DNA of 64,000 nt, taken from positions 33,436 through 97,435 of the forward strand of contig CAIXPF010000180.1 in NCBI GenBank assembly GCA_903921205.1, written 5' to 3'. The translations under genes and the position numbers were made by a program. Below, piece after piece: positions 20,386 to 29,007 of the stretch; position 1 is the stretch's first letter; each line of letters begins with the position of its first letter. The DNA is from an uncultured Acidimicrobiia bacterium. GTDB taxonomy: Bacteria > Actinomycetota > Acidimicrobiia > Acidimicrobiales > CAIXPF01. Under the pieces are notes generated by a model. It saw only the letters and a program-made list of their open reading frames with translations, was not told the origin of the DNA and did not search any database.

Positions 20386-22942
20386 GTCCGAGCGCCGCCC
20401 GGATGGCCTCGAGCGCCCGGTCGATCCCGGCGGGGTCCTTGCCACCGGCCACGGCGAGCTCGTCGCCCTTGCCACCGCCACCCTTGATGAGCCTCGACAC
20501 CTCGCCCACGAGGTTCCCCGCATGGTGCCCGCTGTCCTTACGTGCCGCAGCGACGAGCGCCACGCCGCCACCCTCGGCCTCGCCACCCAACACCGCCAGC
20601 ACGATGCCGGCCTTGTTGCGCACCGACAGCGCCAGCTCCCGGTAGTCGTCGCGGGGCAAGCCGTCGACCCGGGCCACGACGATGCCGTCGACCGCTGCTG
20701 CGGCCAGCTCGTCGGCCCGGCCGGAGGAGAGCTGGCGGCGCAAGGTCTTGAGCTCGCCTTCCAGGGACTTGATCTGGCTCACCCGGCGCTCCGCGCCCTC
20801 GACCAGTTCGTCGAGGCTGACGTTGAGCACCGCCGCCAGCTGCCGCAGATGCGCCTCGGCGTCACGCAACCGGGTGAGGGTGTCGAAGCCGGTGGTGGCC
20901 TCGATGCGCCGCAGGTTGGACCCGATCGAGCCCTCGGAAACGACCTTCACCGTGCCGATGTCACCGGTCTGGCGAACGTGGGTGCCGCCGCACAGCTCGA
21001 CCGACGGGCCGGCCTCGATGACCCGCACGACGTCGCCGTACTTGTCCCCGAAGAAAGCCAGGGCACCGAGCTCCTCGGCGGTGGCCTTGGTGGTCTCGAA
21101 CGAACGCACCGGATGGTTGGCCAGCACCTCTGCGGCGACGAGGTCCTCGATACGGGCGATCTGCTCGGGGGTCACCGCGTCGTAGTGGCTGAAGTCGAAG
21201 CGGAGGCGACCCGGTTCCACCAGCGAGCCCTGCTGGCGTACGTGGTCGCCGAGCACGTCGCGCATCGCCCAGTGCAGCAGGTGGGTGCCGGTGTGGTTGC
21301 GCCGGATCGCATTGCGGCGGTCGACGGTGATCTCGGCACGCGCTTCCTGGCCCGGATACACCGTGCCCTCGCTACGGGCGATGTGATGACGCACCAGCCC
21401 GGGCAGGGCATAGGTGGTGTCGCCGATCTCGAGGGTCCCGGTGTCGGTGCTGATCCGGCCGGTGTCGCCCACCTGGCCACCGGCCTCGGCGTAGAACGGG
21501 GTGCGATCGAGGAAGACGGCATCGCCGATGACCGCGAGGATCTTGGCATCGAGGTCGGTTCGATCGGACCGCGCCTGGTAGTCGGTCAGGCCGAACTGTT
21601 CGACCAACTCCTGGTAATCGTCGAGGTGCTCGTGGGCGGTGACGTCCTTGCGGGCATCCTTGGCCCGTTTGCGCTGCGCCGCCATCTCGGCGGTGAATCC
21701 CTCGACATCGACGCTGATGTCGCGCTCAGCGGTGATCTCCTGGGTCACCTCGAGGGGGAACCCGTAGGTGTCGTGCAACTGGAACGCCACCGAGCCGCCG
21801 AGGCGACCACCGGCGGGTACCGCCGCCAACGCGTCGTCGAGGATGACCGACCCGGTGCGCAGCGTCTGGCGGAACCGCTCCTCCTCGCGGGTGATGACCC
21901 CGCGGACGAAGTCGTGGGACCGCTGCAGCTCGGGGTAGTCGTTGCCCATCACACCGACCACGGCGTCGACCATGCGGGGCATGACCAGGTCGTTGAGCCC
22001 GAGGATGTAGGCATGACGCACGGCACGGCGGATGATGCGCCGCAGCACGTAGCCCCGGCCCTCGTTGGAGGGGAACACGCCGTCGGACACCAGGAAGGTC
22101 ATGGTCCGGGCATGCTCGGCGAAGATGCGCAGCGAGACGTCCTTGACCGGATCGACGCCGTAGCGGACCCCGGAGGCCGACTGGGCCACGTCGAGCAGTT
22201 GCACGAACTCGTCGATGTCCCACACCGAGTCGACTCCCTGCAGCACCGTGAGGACCCGCTCGAGGCCCGCACCGGTGTCGATCGACGGCTTGGGCAGCGG
22301 CACGCGGGTGCCGTCGGCCTGGCCGTCGTATTGCATGAACACCAGGTTCCAGATCTCGACGAAGCGTTCGTCTCCGCCGAAGGCAGGACCGCCGTCGGCA
22401 CCGTGCTCGGGGCCCTTGTCCCAGAAGATCTCACTGCAGGGGCCGCACGGCCCCGTGTCGCCGGCCTGCCAGAAGTTGTCCTTGTCGAGACGCTGGATGC
22501 GCGACATCGGGACACCGACCTGCTCATGCCAGATGCGTTCGGCGTCGTCGTCGCTGACGTGCACGGTGATCCACAACCGCTCGGGGTCGAGGCCCAGCTT
22601 CTCGGTGAACAGCTCCCACGCCCAGGCGATGGCCTCGGCCTTGAAGTAGTCCCCGAAGGAGAAGTTGCCGAGCATCTCGAAGAAGGTGAGATGCCGCTTG
22701 GTCCGGCCGACCTCCTCGAGATCGTTGTGCTTGCCGCCCGCCCGGACACATTTCTGGACGGTCACGGCCCGCCGGAACGGCGGCACCTCCTCGCCGACGA
22801 AGTAGGGCTTGAACGGCACCATGCCCGCCACGGTGAACAACAGCGTGGGGTCGACGGGGATCAAGCTGGCCGACGGGACATTGGTGTGCCCCCGCTCGGT
22901 GAAGAAATCGACGAAGGCGCGACGGAGCTGATTGGCCTGCAT
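20378..22942 (-). CDS. alaS: alanyl-tRNA synthetase
   Basis: Class II synthetase of 854 aa. The aminoacylation domain (about 1-240) opens FVDFFTERGHTNVPSASLIP and has the class II motif FKPYFVGEE. The tRNA-recognition region and editing domain (HTGTHLLHWAMR and CGGTHVRQTGDIG zinc motifs) follow, then a C-terminal coiled-coil/DHHA1 domain ending in GGGKGDELAVAGGKD. All expected parts are present. No T-box leader is visible in the 49-base gap upstream. Confidence 0.98.
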   Translation of the reverse strand: MQANQLRRAFVDFFTERGHTNVPSASLIPVDPTLLFTVAGMVPFKPYFVGEEVPPFRRAVTVQKCVRAGGKHNDLEEVGRTKRHLTFFEMLGNFSFGDYFKAEAIAWAWELFTEKLGLDPERLWITVHVSDDDAERIWHEQVGVPMSRIQRLDKDNFWQAGDTGPCGPCSEIFWDKGPEHGADGGPAFGGDERFVEIWNLVFMQYDGQADGTRVPLPKPSIDTGAGLERVLTVLQGVDSVWDIDEFVQLLDVAQSASGVRYGVDPVKDVSLRIFAEHARTMTFLVSDGVFPSNEGRGYVLRRIIRRAVRHAYILGLNDLVMPRMVDAVVGVMGNDYPELQRSHDFVRGVITREEERFRQTLRTGSVILDDALAAVPAGGRLGGSVAFQLHDTYGFPLEVTQEITAERDISVDVEGFTAEMAAQRKRAKDARKDVTAHEHLDDYQELVEQFGLTDYQARSDRTDLDAKILAVIGDAVFLDRTPFYAEAGGQVGDTGRISTDTGTLEIGDTTYALPGLVRHHIARSEGTVYPGQEARAEITVDRRNAIRRNHTGTHLLHWAMRDVLGDHVRQQGSLVEPGRLRFDFSHYDAVTPEQIARIEDLVAAEVLANHPVRSFETTKATAEELGALAFFGDKYGDVVRVIEAGPSVELCGGTHVRQTGDIGTVKVVSEGSIGSNLRRIEATTGFDTLTRLRDAEAHLRQLAAVLNVSLDELVEGAERRVSQIKSLEGELKTLRRQLSSGRADELAAAAVDGIVVARVDGLPRDDYRELALSVRNKAGIVLAVLGGEAEGGGVALVAAARKDSGHHAGNLVGEVSRLIKGGGGKGDELAVAGGKDPAGIDRALEAIRAALGRG

Positions 22943-22991
22943 ATGCAGGTCTGAGCCTATCCCAGCTCCCGCCCGCTATCGCGCTCTTGGT

Positions 22992-23210
22992 TCAGCGGAG
23001 CTTGGCCCGTAGCCGTTGCTCGGTGTCCGCCATGGCCGCCTTGCCCTCGCGCCGGGCCGCGTCGACCCGTTGACCGACATTGGTCGCCATCCGCTTGCCG
23101 ACCGCGACCGGCGTGTACTGATCGGCCACCGCGTTCGCCGTACGGACCGTCCAACGTTTGCCGATGGTGACCGCTGCCGCGCCCACCGCCATCCAGAACA
23201 GTCGTCTCAT
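22992..23210 (-). CDS. small membrane-anchored protein, DUF6167-like
   Basis: 72 aa. It opens MRRLFWMAVGAAAVTIGKRW, one short membrane segment, followed by a basic amphipathic helix (VGKRMATNVGQRVDAARR). It resembles the DUF6167 proteins found between a DUF948 gene and alaS in many actinobacteria, and it occupies that place here. Function unknown; the location suggests a cell-envelope protein. The family call is from memory of the sequence type and position. Confidence 0.65.
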   Translation of the reverse strand: MRRLFWMAVGAAAVTIGKRWTVRTANAVADQYTPVAVGKRMATNVGQRVDAARREGKAAMADTEQRLRAKLR

Positions 23211-23223
23211 ACCGCTCGCCTCG

Positions 23224-23643
23224 TCATCGTCGATCCTTCCCCTCGCCGTTGCGGCGGGGCCGTCCAGCCGGCTGGTCGGGCTCGTCCTCGCCGTTCTGGC
23301 GCAGGCGGTTCGCTCCCCTACGGACCCCGGAGGCCACGGCGGCCGCCTTGATCATCGGGTTGGCCACCGTACGGTAGGTCATCTTCGAGGCCTGTTCGAT
23401 CACCTCGACCACCTGGCCCGCCCGGTCGAGCTGGTCCTCGGCGCGTTCCAACGAGCGCCGGGCGTCGCCGGAGAGCTCGAGCAGCTCGGCGCGCAGCGCC
23501 TCGGCAGCCGCCTCGAGCTGCGCGGCGCCACGACGCAATCGCCGAGCGGCAAGACGCAGGTTCCACGCCGCCACGACCAGGGCCGCGGCGGCCAAGGTGG
23601 CGACGATGACGACGACCACCGCCGCCAGATCTGACGCGCTCAT
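23224..23643 (-). CDS. DUF948-type membrane protein
   Basis: 139 aa. An N-terminal membrane segment (LAAVVVVIVATLAAAALVVA, residues 6-25) is followed by a long coiled-coil helix (about 30-95; ARRLRRGAAQLEAAAEALRA) and a basic, low-complexity tail ending NGEGKDRR. ATG 23643 overlaps the rarA stop (ATGA). Together with the next small gene it forms the two-gene pair usually placed upstream of alaS in actinobacteria. Function unknown. Confidence 0.75.
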   Translation of the reverse strand: MSASDLAAVVVVIVATLAAAALVVAAWNLRLAARRLRRGAAQLEAAAEALRAELLELSGDARRSLERAEDQLDRAGQVVEVIEQASKMTYRTVANPMIKAAAVASGVRRGANRLRQNGEDEPDQPAGRPRRNGEGKDRR

Positions 23644-24962
23644 CGTGCACCGTCGGGCGGGTAGGGCCAGCGTTGGGCCGTCGTCGCCTCCCGGCCGTGC
23701 CGGGACGGCCGGTAGAACGCGCCGTCCACGCCATCGGGCAGGTATCGCTGCTCGACCCAACCACGTGGATCGTCGTGCGGATAGCGGTAGCCGACACCGT
23801 GGCCGAGCTGTTCCGCACCCCGGTAGCCGCTGCCGCGCAGGTGCGGCGGCACCCCTGGGTTGGACCGGTTGCGCACGGCCTGCACTGCGGCATCGAGCGC
23901 CAGGTACACCCGGTTCGACTTCGGCGCCGTGGCCAGGTACACCACGGCGTGGGCCAGGTTGAGCCGCGCCTCGGGCAGGCCGACGTAGTCGACCGCGCGG
24001 GCGGCGGCATCGGCGACCACGAGCGCCATGGGATCGGCCATCCCGATGTCCTCCGAGGCCAGGATGACCAGGCGTCGGGCGATGAACCGGGCGTCCTCGC
24101 CGGCCTCGAGCATGTGGGCCAGCCAGTACAGCCCGCCATCCACGTCGGAGCCGCGCACGCTCTTGATGAGCGCGCTGGCGACGTCGTAGTGCTCGTCCAC
24201 GCCGTAGCCGATGGCCTTGGTTCCCAGGGCGTCGACGGCATCGTCGAGGGAGATGACCACCTCCCCCGGCGCCGTGCGGGCTCCGCAACGGCCCACCGCC
24301 AGCGCCGCCGCCACGTCGAGAGCCCCCAGCGCGTGACGGGCGTCGCCGTTGGCAACCCCGGCGAGATGGTCGATCGCTACCGGATCGGCCTGTACTCCGA
24401 GGGAGGCGAGGCCCCGCTCGAGCAACAGCCCGATGTCCTGCACCGTCAACGGTTCGAGCCGGAACAGCGACGATCGGGACAGCAACGGGGGGTTGACCTC
24501 GAAGTACGGGTTCTCGGTGGTCGCCCCGATGAAGGTCAACAGCCCCGACTCCACCGCAGGCAGCAGCGCGTCCTGCTGGGCGCGGTTGAAACGGTGGACC
24601 TCGTCGAGGAACAGGATCGTGCCCTGCCCGTGCTCGCCGAGACGACGTTGCGCGTCGGCGATGACCTCACGCACGTCCTTCACCGTGGCCGTGACCGCCG
24701 ACAGCTGCACGAACGTGGAGGATGACGCCTCCGCCAGGAGCCGGGCCAGGGAGGTCTTGCCGGTCCCCGGGGGTCCCCACAGGATCAACGAGGTCAGGCG
24801 GTCGGCGTCGGCCAGAGCCCGCAGTGGCCGCCCGGGCCCGAGCAGCTGCCGGTGCCCGACGATCTCGTCGAGCTTCCGCGGCCGCAACCGTTCGGCGAGC
24901 GGGGCCCGGCGGTCGAGGTGCCGTTCCGCCACCACACCGAAGAGGTCGTCGGGGGCACTCAC
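23640..24962 (-). CDS. rarA: replication-associated recombination protein A (RarA/MgsA AAA+ ATPase)
   Basis: AAA+ clamp-loader-like ATPase acting at stalled replication forks. 440 aa from GTG 24962. It has LAERLRPRKLDEIVGHRQLL near the N-terminus, Walker A WGPPGTGKTS, Walker B ILFLDEVHRFN, the sensor IGATTENPYFEVN, and a C-terminal tetramerisation domain (GSDVDGGLYWLAHMLEAGED). The upstream 190 bases hold GC-rich tandem repeats and no other feature. Confidence 0.95.
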   Translation of the reverse strand: MSAPDDLFGVVAERHLDRRAPLAERLRPRKLDEIVGHRQLLGPGRPLRALADADRLTSLILWGPPGTGKTSLARLLAEASSSTFVQLSAVTATVKDVREVIADAQRRLGEHGQGTILFLDEVHRFNRAQQDALLPAVESGLLTFIGATTENPYFEVNPPLLSRSSLFRLEPLTVQDIGLLLERGLASLGVQADPVAIDHLAGVANGDARHALGALDVAAALAVGRCGARTAPGEVVISLDDAVDALGTKAIGYGVDEHYDVASALIKSVRGSDVDGGLYWLAHMLEAGEDARFIARRLVILASEDIGMADPMALVVADAAARAVDYVGLPEARLNLAHAVVYLATAPKSNRVYLALDAAVQAVRNRSNPGVPPHLRGSGYRGAEQLGHGVGYRYPHDDPRGWVEQRYLPDGVDGAFYRPSRHGREATTAQRWPYPPDGAR

Positions 24963-25007
24963 AGAACCCCATCCTAGGCCAGGCCCCCGGTTCGGGTCCG
25001 TCGTACC

Positions 25008-25046
25008 TGCCCAAGCCCTGCCCAGGCCCTGCCCAGGCCCGCCCAC
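25008..25046. repeat. 11-base tandem repeat upstream of rarA
   Basis: CCCTGCCCAGG-type units follow one another about three times (..GCCCAAGCCCTGCCCAGGCC..), the later copies being identical. They lie in the divergent 190-base gap between rarA (minus) and the plus-strand gene at 25154, about 50 bases upstream of the rarA start. No dyad or known site is evident. Confidence 0.6.
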
Positions 25047-25153
25047 CCCCTGCCGTGACCCGGCGACCTGCGGGCGGACGCTGCCCGTGGCCGGGCGCCC
25101 ACGTGGGGTCGAACCACTTTCCCGCTACCCCTGATCAGGGCCACAATGGCGCG

Positions 25154-25786
25154 GTGGGATCGTGGGCGGGGCGTATCGGGATGGTCTGGCTGGTGGCGTC
25201 CGTCCTGGCCATGGCGATCCTCACCGCGTTCGTCTTCATCGGTACCTGGCGCCGTCGCCTCGCCGGCGAGAGCTTCGGCTACGTGACCTTCGAACCGACC
25301 GGCCGAGTCATCGACCTCACCGCCCGGGCCGGACCCGGCCACCCCGATGACGGCCACGACCGCGAGCACCCCGATGCTCCACAGGCCGGCACCGTGCCCA
25401 CCGAGGACGAAGGGCCCGACCGTCCCCTGCGTCGGCCCGCACCGGTCAGCGGACGTTCCGACGCCGTCGATCGGCTGCTTGCCGGGGTGTCGTTGCCGTG
25501 CGGGCTGCAGGAACTCCCCGACGACGGCCACGACGGACGACGGCGGGTGGCGTTCCACACCACCGGGCACCCGCCCCGCGAGGTCGCCATCGGCGTGGTC
25601 GACGAACTCGAACGTCTCGGCGTGCACCTCGAGCCGCTCAGCTACAGCGAGGCCCGGGCATTTCGTGACGGGTTCGAGGTAGCGGTCACGATGTTCGTCG
25701 AACCCAGCCGGGTCGTGCGCGACCGACGCCTGGCCTTTCCCGGCGTCGACCCGAAGGCCATCGTGATCGAGTTCTCGGCGGTCTGA
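25154..25786 (+). CDS. membrane-anchored protein of unknown function
   Basis: Lone plus-strand gene between rarA and aspS. 210 aa from GTG 25154, or 201 aa from ATG 25181. One N-terminal membrane segment (MVWLVASVLAMAILTAFVFI) is followed by a basic RRRLAGE, an acidic disordered stretch (about 65-110) and a compact C-terminal domain (about 125-210; REVAIGVVDELERLGVHL, VDPKAIVIEFSAV). Third-position GC is high in this frame. I recognise no family. Orientation and isolation suggest its own promoter in the gap shared with rarA. Confidence 0.6.
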   Translation: MGSWAGRIGMVWLVASVLAMAILTAFVFIGTWRRRLAGESFGYVTFEPTGRVIDLTARAGPGHPDDGHDREHPDAPQAGTVPTEDEGPDRPLRRPAPVSGRSDAVDRLLAGVSLPCGLQELPDDGHDGRRRVAFHTTGHPPREVAIGVVDELERLGVHLEPLSYSEARAFRDGFEVAVTMFVEPSRVVRDRRLAFPGVDPKAIVIEFSAV

Positions 25787-25836
25787 GTGCCCGATGGCCA
25801 CGGACGGCCACGTCGTCGAGCGACGCAGCCGGGTGG

Positions 25837-27582
25837 TCAGGCCTTCGGGAGAAGCCTCAGGCCGAGCTCGTTGAGCTGCCGCTGGTCGATCTCGGTCGGC
25901 GCGTTGGTCAGCGGATCGAGACCGGACTGGGTCTTGGGGAAGGCGATGACCTCACGGATGTTCTCCTCGCCGCAGAGCAGGGCCACGAGGCGGTCGATGC
26001 CGAAGGCGAAACCGGCATGGGGCGGGGCGCCGTAGCGGAAGGCGTCGAGCAGGAAGCCGAACTTGCGCTGCTGCTCCGCCTCGCCGATGCCGAGCAGCTC
26101 GAAGATCCGCTGCTGCACGTCGCCCCGATGGATCCGGACACTGCCCGAGCCCAACTCCCAGCCGTTGAGCACCAGGTCGTAGGCCTGCGAACGCGATGCC
26201 AGCAGCACGTCGGAGGACGGCACCGGGTCACCGAGACCACCGAGGCTGGCGATGTCATCGGGATGGGGCATGGTGAAGGGGTGGTGCGCCGGGATCGGGC
26301 CGCCGGTCTCGGCGTCGATCCCCTCGAACAGCGGGAAGTCCACCACCCACAGGAAGTTCAGGCCGCCCTCGTTGACCGGGGGACGGCCGAGCGCCAGGCG
26401 CAGCAGCCCGAGCACGTGGCGCACCACGCTGCGCTCGTCGGCCACCAGGTACAGCACGTCACCGGGCTGCGCCTCCAACGTCGACACGATCGCGGACAGC
26501 TCATCGGCCGAGAGGAACTTCGACACCGGCGAGTTGAGCACCCCGCCCTCCTCGACCCGCATCCACACCAGGCCCTTGGCCCCCCAACGCTTGGCGTTCT
26601 CGGTGAGCTCGTCGAGCTGCTTGCGGGTGCGAGCAGCGCCACCGGGCTCGCGGATCGCCTTCACGCACGGAGCCCTGAAGGCGTTGAACTCCGTAGCGGC
26701 GAACAGCGGCGTGAGCTCGACCAGCTCCATACCGAAGCGCACGTCGGGCTTGTCCGAGCCGAACCGTTCCTGCGCCTCGTGCCAGGTCAGATCTCCGAGG
26801 AACGCCGGGCGGGATCCGGTCACCGACTCCGCCGCAGCGAGCACGGCCTCGGTGATGAAACGGCGGACGTCGTCGCCGGAGACGAAGCTGGCCTCGGCAT
26901 CGAGCTGGGTGAACTCGAACTGCCGGTCCGCCCGCAGGTCCTCGTCGCGCAGGCATCGGGCGATCTGGTAGTAGCGGTCCATCCCGCCGACCATCGACAG
27001 CTGTTTGAACAACTGCGGCGACTGGGGCAGGGCGTAGAACGAGCCCGGCTTGAGGCGGCTGGGCACCACGAAGTCGCGTGCGCCCTCGGGGGTCGAGGCG
27101 ATCAGCATCGGCGTCTCGATCTCGAGGAACCCCTGCGATTCCATCGAGTGGCGGACGACCGAGTTGACCTTGGCCCGGGTGCGCAGGTTCCGCTGCAGCC
27201 GCTCACGGCGCAGGTCGAGGTAGCGGAAGCGCAGCCGCTGGTTCTCGTCGACGTCGATCCGGTCCGACAGCGGGATGGGCGGCGGCTCCGAGGCCGAGAG
27301 GATCTCCACCGCACAATCGGTGATCTCCACCGCACCGGTGGGGATCTCGGGGTTCTCGTTGCCCGCCGGCCGGCGGGTGACGGTGCCGGTCACCCGCAGC
27401 ACGTACTCGTTGCGCACGTCGACCGAACCGTCCACGACGCACTGCACCACGCCACTGCGGTCACGCAGATCGACGAAGGCGAGGCTGGCGCCGTGTTCAC
27501 GACGCCGGGCCACCCAGCCGCACAGCGATACGGTCGCGCCGAGATGCGCCTCGCCGAGGTCGCCGCAGTAGTGGGTACGCAT
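25837..27582 (-). CDS. aspS: aspartyl-tRNA synthetase
   Basis: Class IIb synthetase, 581 aa from MRTHYCGDL. The anticodon-binding OB fold (about 1-110, GWVARRREHG) is followed by motif 2 (RCLRDEDLRADRQFEFTQLD), the bacterial GAD insertion (about 290-410) and motif 3 (HAGFAFGIDRLVALL). An in-frame GTG at 27606 would add eight residues; neither start has a clear ribosome-binding site. Whether it also charges tRNA-Asn cannot be judged here. Confidence 0.97.
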   Translation of the reverse strand: MRTHYCGDLGEAHLGATVSLCGWVARRREHGASLAFVDLRDRSGVVQCVVDGSVDVRNEYVLRVTGTVTRRPAGNENPEIPTGAVEITDCAVEILSASEPPPIPLSDRIDVDENQRLRFRYLDLRRERLQRNLRTRAKVNSVVRHSMESQGFLEIETPMLIASTPEGARDFVVPSRLKPGSFYALPQSPQLFKQLSMVGGMDRYYQIARCLRDEDLRADRQFEFTQLDAEASFVSGDDVRRFITEAVLAAAESVTGSRPAFLGDLTWHEAQERFGSDKPDVRFGMELVELTPLFAATEFNAFRAPCVKAIREPGGAARTRKQLDELTENAKRWGAKGLVWMRVEEGGVLNSPVSKFLSADELSAIVSTLEAQPGDVLYLVADERSVVRHVLGLLRLALGRPPVNEGGLNFLWVVDFPLFEGIDAETGGPIPAHHPFTMPHPDDIASLGGLGDPVPSSDVLLASRSQAYDLVLNGWELGSGSVRIHRGDVQQRIFELLGIGEAEQQRKFGFLLDAFRYGAPPHAGFAFGIDRLVALLCGEENIREVIAFPKTQSGLDPLTNAPTEIDQRQLNELGLRLLPKA

Positions 27583-27693
27583 GGAGGTCTGGGCCGGGTC
27601 CGTCACGGGGGAAGAAGCTAGCGGCTCCGCAGCGGGACTCCTCCCATGGTGCACCGGACACCTGCGGCCCGGGCCCGACGTTCGGGCGGTACG

Positions 27694-28962
27694 TCAGCGG
27701 GCGGCGTCGAGCATGGCCCGCACCCGGGCAACCACATCCGCACGCGGTACCAGCTGCTGCTCGCCCCCGAGACGCAACGGCCGCAGTGCCACGCTGGCCG
27801 ACTCCTGTTCCTGGGAGCCGATGATGAGCGCCAGCCGGGCGCCGCTGCGATCGGCGGCCTTCATCTGCGACTTCATCGAACGGGCGTCAAAGGCCCGATC
27901 GGCGCCGATACCAGCGGCGCGCAACTCGTCGGTGAGCTCCAGCGCGTCGGTCCCGTCCACGGTGGCCACGACGAACACGTCGACGGCGCTGTCGGGCGGC
28001 CCGAAGGTCTCCTCGGCATCACAGGCCAGCAGGATCCGGTCGACCCCCAGGGCAAAGCCCACCCCGGCCACCGCCGGCCCACCGAGATCGGCCACCAGAC
28101 CGTCGTAACGGCCGCCGCCACCGACCGCGTTCTGAGCGGCGTCGAGCGCACCGGACGCGAACTCGAAGGTGGTCCGCGTGTAGTAGTCGAGGCCGCGCAC
28201 CAGGCGTGGTGCCAGCTCGTAGGGGATGCGCAAGGCGTCGAGCCCGGCACGGACGCGATCGAAGTGGGCTCCATCCTGCGGCGAGAGATGCTCGACCATC
28301 CGCGGGGCGGCTGCGATGATCTCGCCGTCCTCGGGACGCTTCGAGTCGAGCACCCGCAAGGGGTTGATGGCCAAGGTCTCGCGCGACTGTGCGGACAGGG
28401 CGTCGAGGTGGGCGTCGAAGTACGCCTTCAGGGCTGCGACGTACTTCGCGCGCCCCTCACCGTCGCCGAGCGAGTTGAGCAGCAGGGTCACCTGGCGCAG
28501 CCCGATCTGCTGGTAGAAGCGCCAGGCCAGAGCGATGATCTCGACGTCGACGTCGGGGTCGTCGGTGCCGAGCACCTCGGCGCCGACCTGGTCGAACTGG
28601 CGGTACCGGCCCTTCTGGGGGCGCTCGTACCGGAAGTTGGAACCCGAGTAGAACACCTTCCACGGGGTGGCCGGGCGATGCTGGGCGAACATCCGGCACA
28701 CCGACGCGGTCTGCTCGGGACGCAGCGCCTGGCGAGACTCGCCCTCCCGCTCGGCGAGCAGGAACATCTCCTTGCGCACCACCTCGGTCGACTCGCCCAC
28801 CCGCTGGAAGACCGCCAGTTCCTCGAACATCGGCGGGATCACCGGGCGGTAGCCGGCCTGCCTCGCGGCCTGGGCGAACCGGGCGACGAGGACATGCCAA
28901 CGCTCGGATTCCGGGGCCAGGATGTCACGGGTGCCACGGGGAGCCTGGAAGGTGTCAGCCAC
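27694..28962 (-). CDS. hisS: histidyl-tRNA synthetase
   Basis: Class IIa synthetase of 422 aa. It starts MADTFQAPRGTRDILAPES. Motif 2 lies around FYSGSNFRYERPQKGRYRQF, and the histidine-specific motifs GGGRYDGLV and LVRGLDYYTRTTFE are present. The C-terminal anticodon domain covers about 330-422. It lies between rel and aspS, as in mycobacteria. No T-box is visible. Confidence 0.97.
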   Translation of the reverse strand: MADTFQAPRGTRDILAPESERWHVLVARFAQAARQAGYRPVIPPMFEELAVFQRVGESTEVVRKEMFLLAEREGESRQALRPEQTASVCRMFAQHRPATPWKVFYSGSNFRYERPQKGRYRQFDQVGAEVLGTDDPDVDVEIIALAWRFYQQIGLRQVTLLLNSLGDGEGRAKYVAALKAYFDAHLDALSAQSRETLAINPLRVLDSKRPEDGEIIAAAPRMVEHLSPQDGAHFDRVRAGLDALRIPYELAPRLVRGLDYYTRTTFEFASGALDAAQNAVGGGGRYDGLVADLGGPAVAGVGFALGVDRILLACDAEETFGPPDSAVDVFVVATVDGTDALELTDELRAAGIGADRAFDARSMKSQMKAADRSGARLALIIGSQEQESASVALRPLRLGGEQQLVPRADVVARVRAMLDAAR

Positions 28963-29007
28963 GTCGGCGCAGGCTACCGGACCACCACGACCGCCCCGAA
29001 GCGGGGG

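Noticed and set aside
24974..25801. 275-codon minus-strand frame opposite the membrane protein at 25154
   Set aside because: The plus-strand frame has a clear membrane segment and better codon bias; the minus frame has neither and runs through the tandem repeats.
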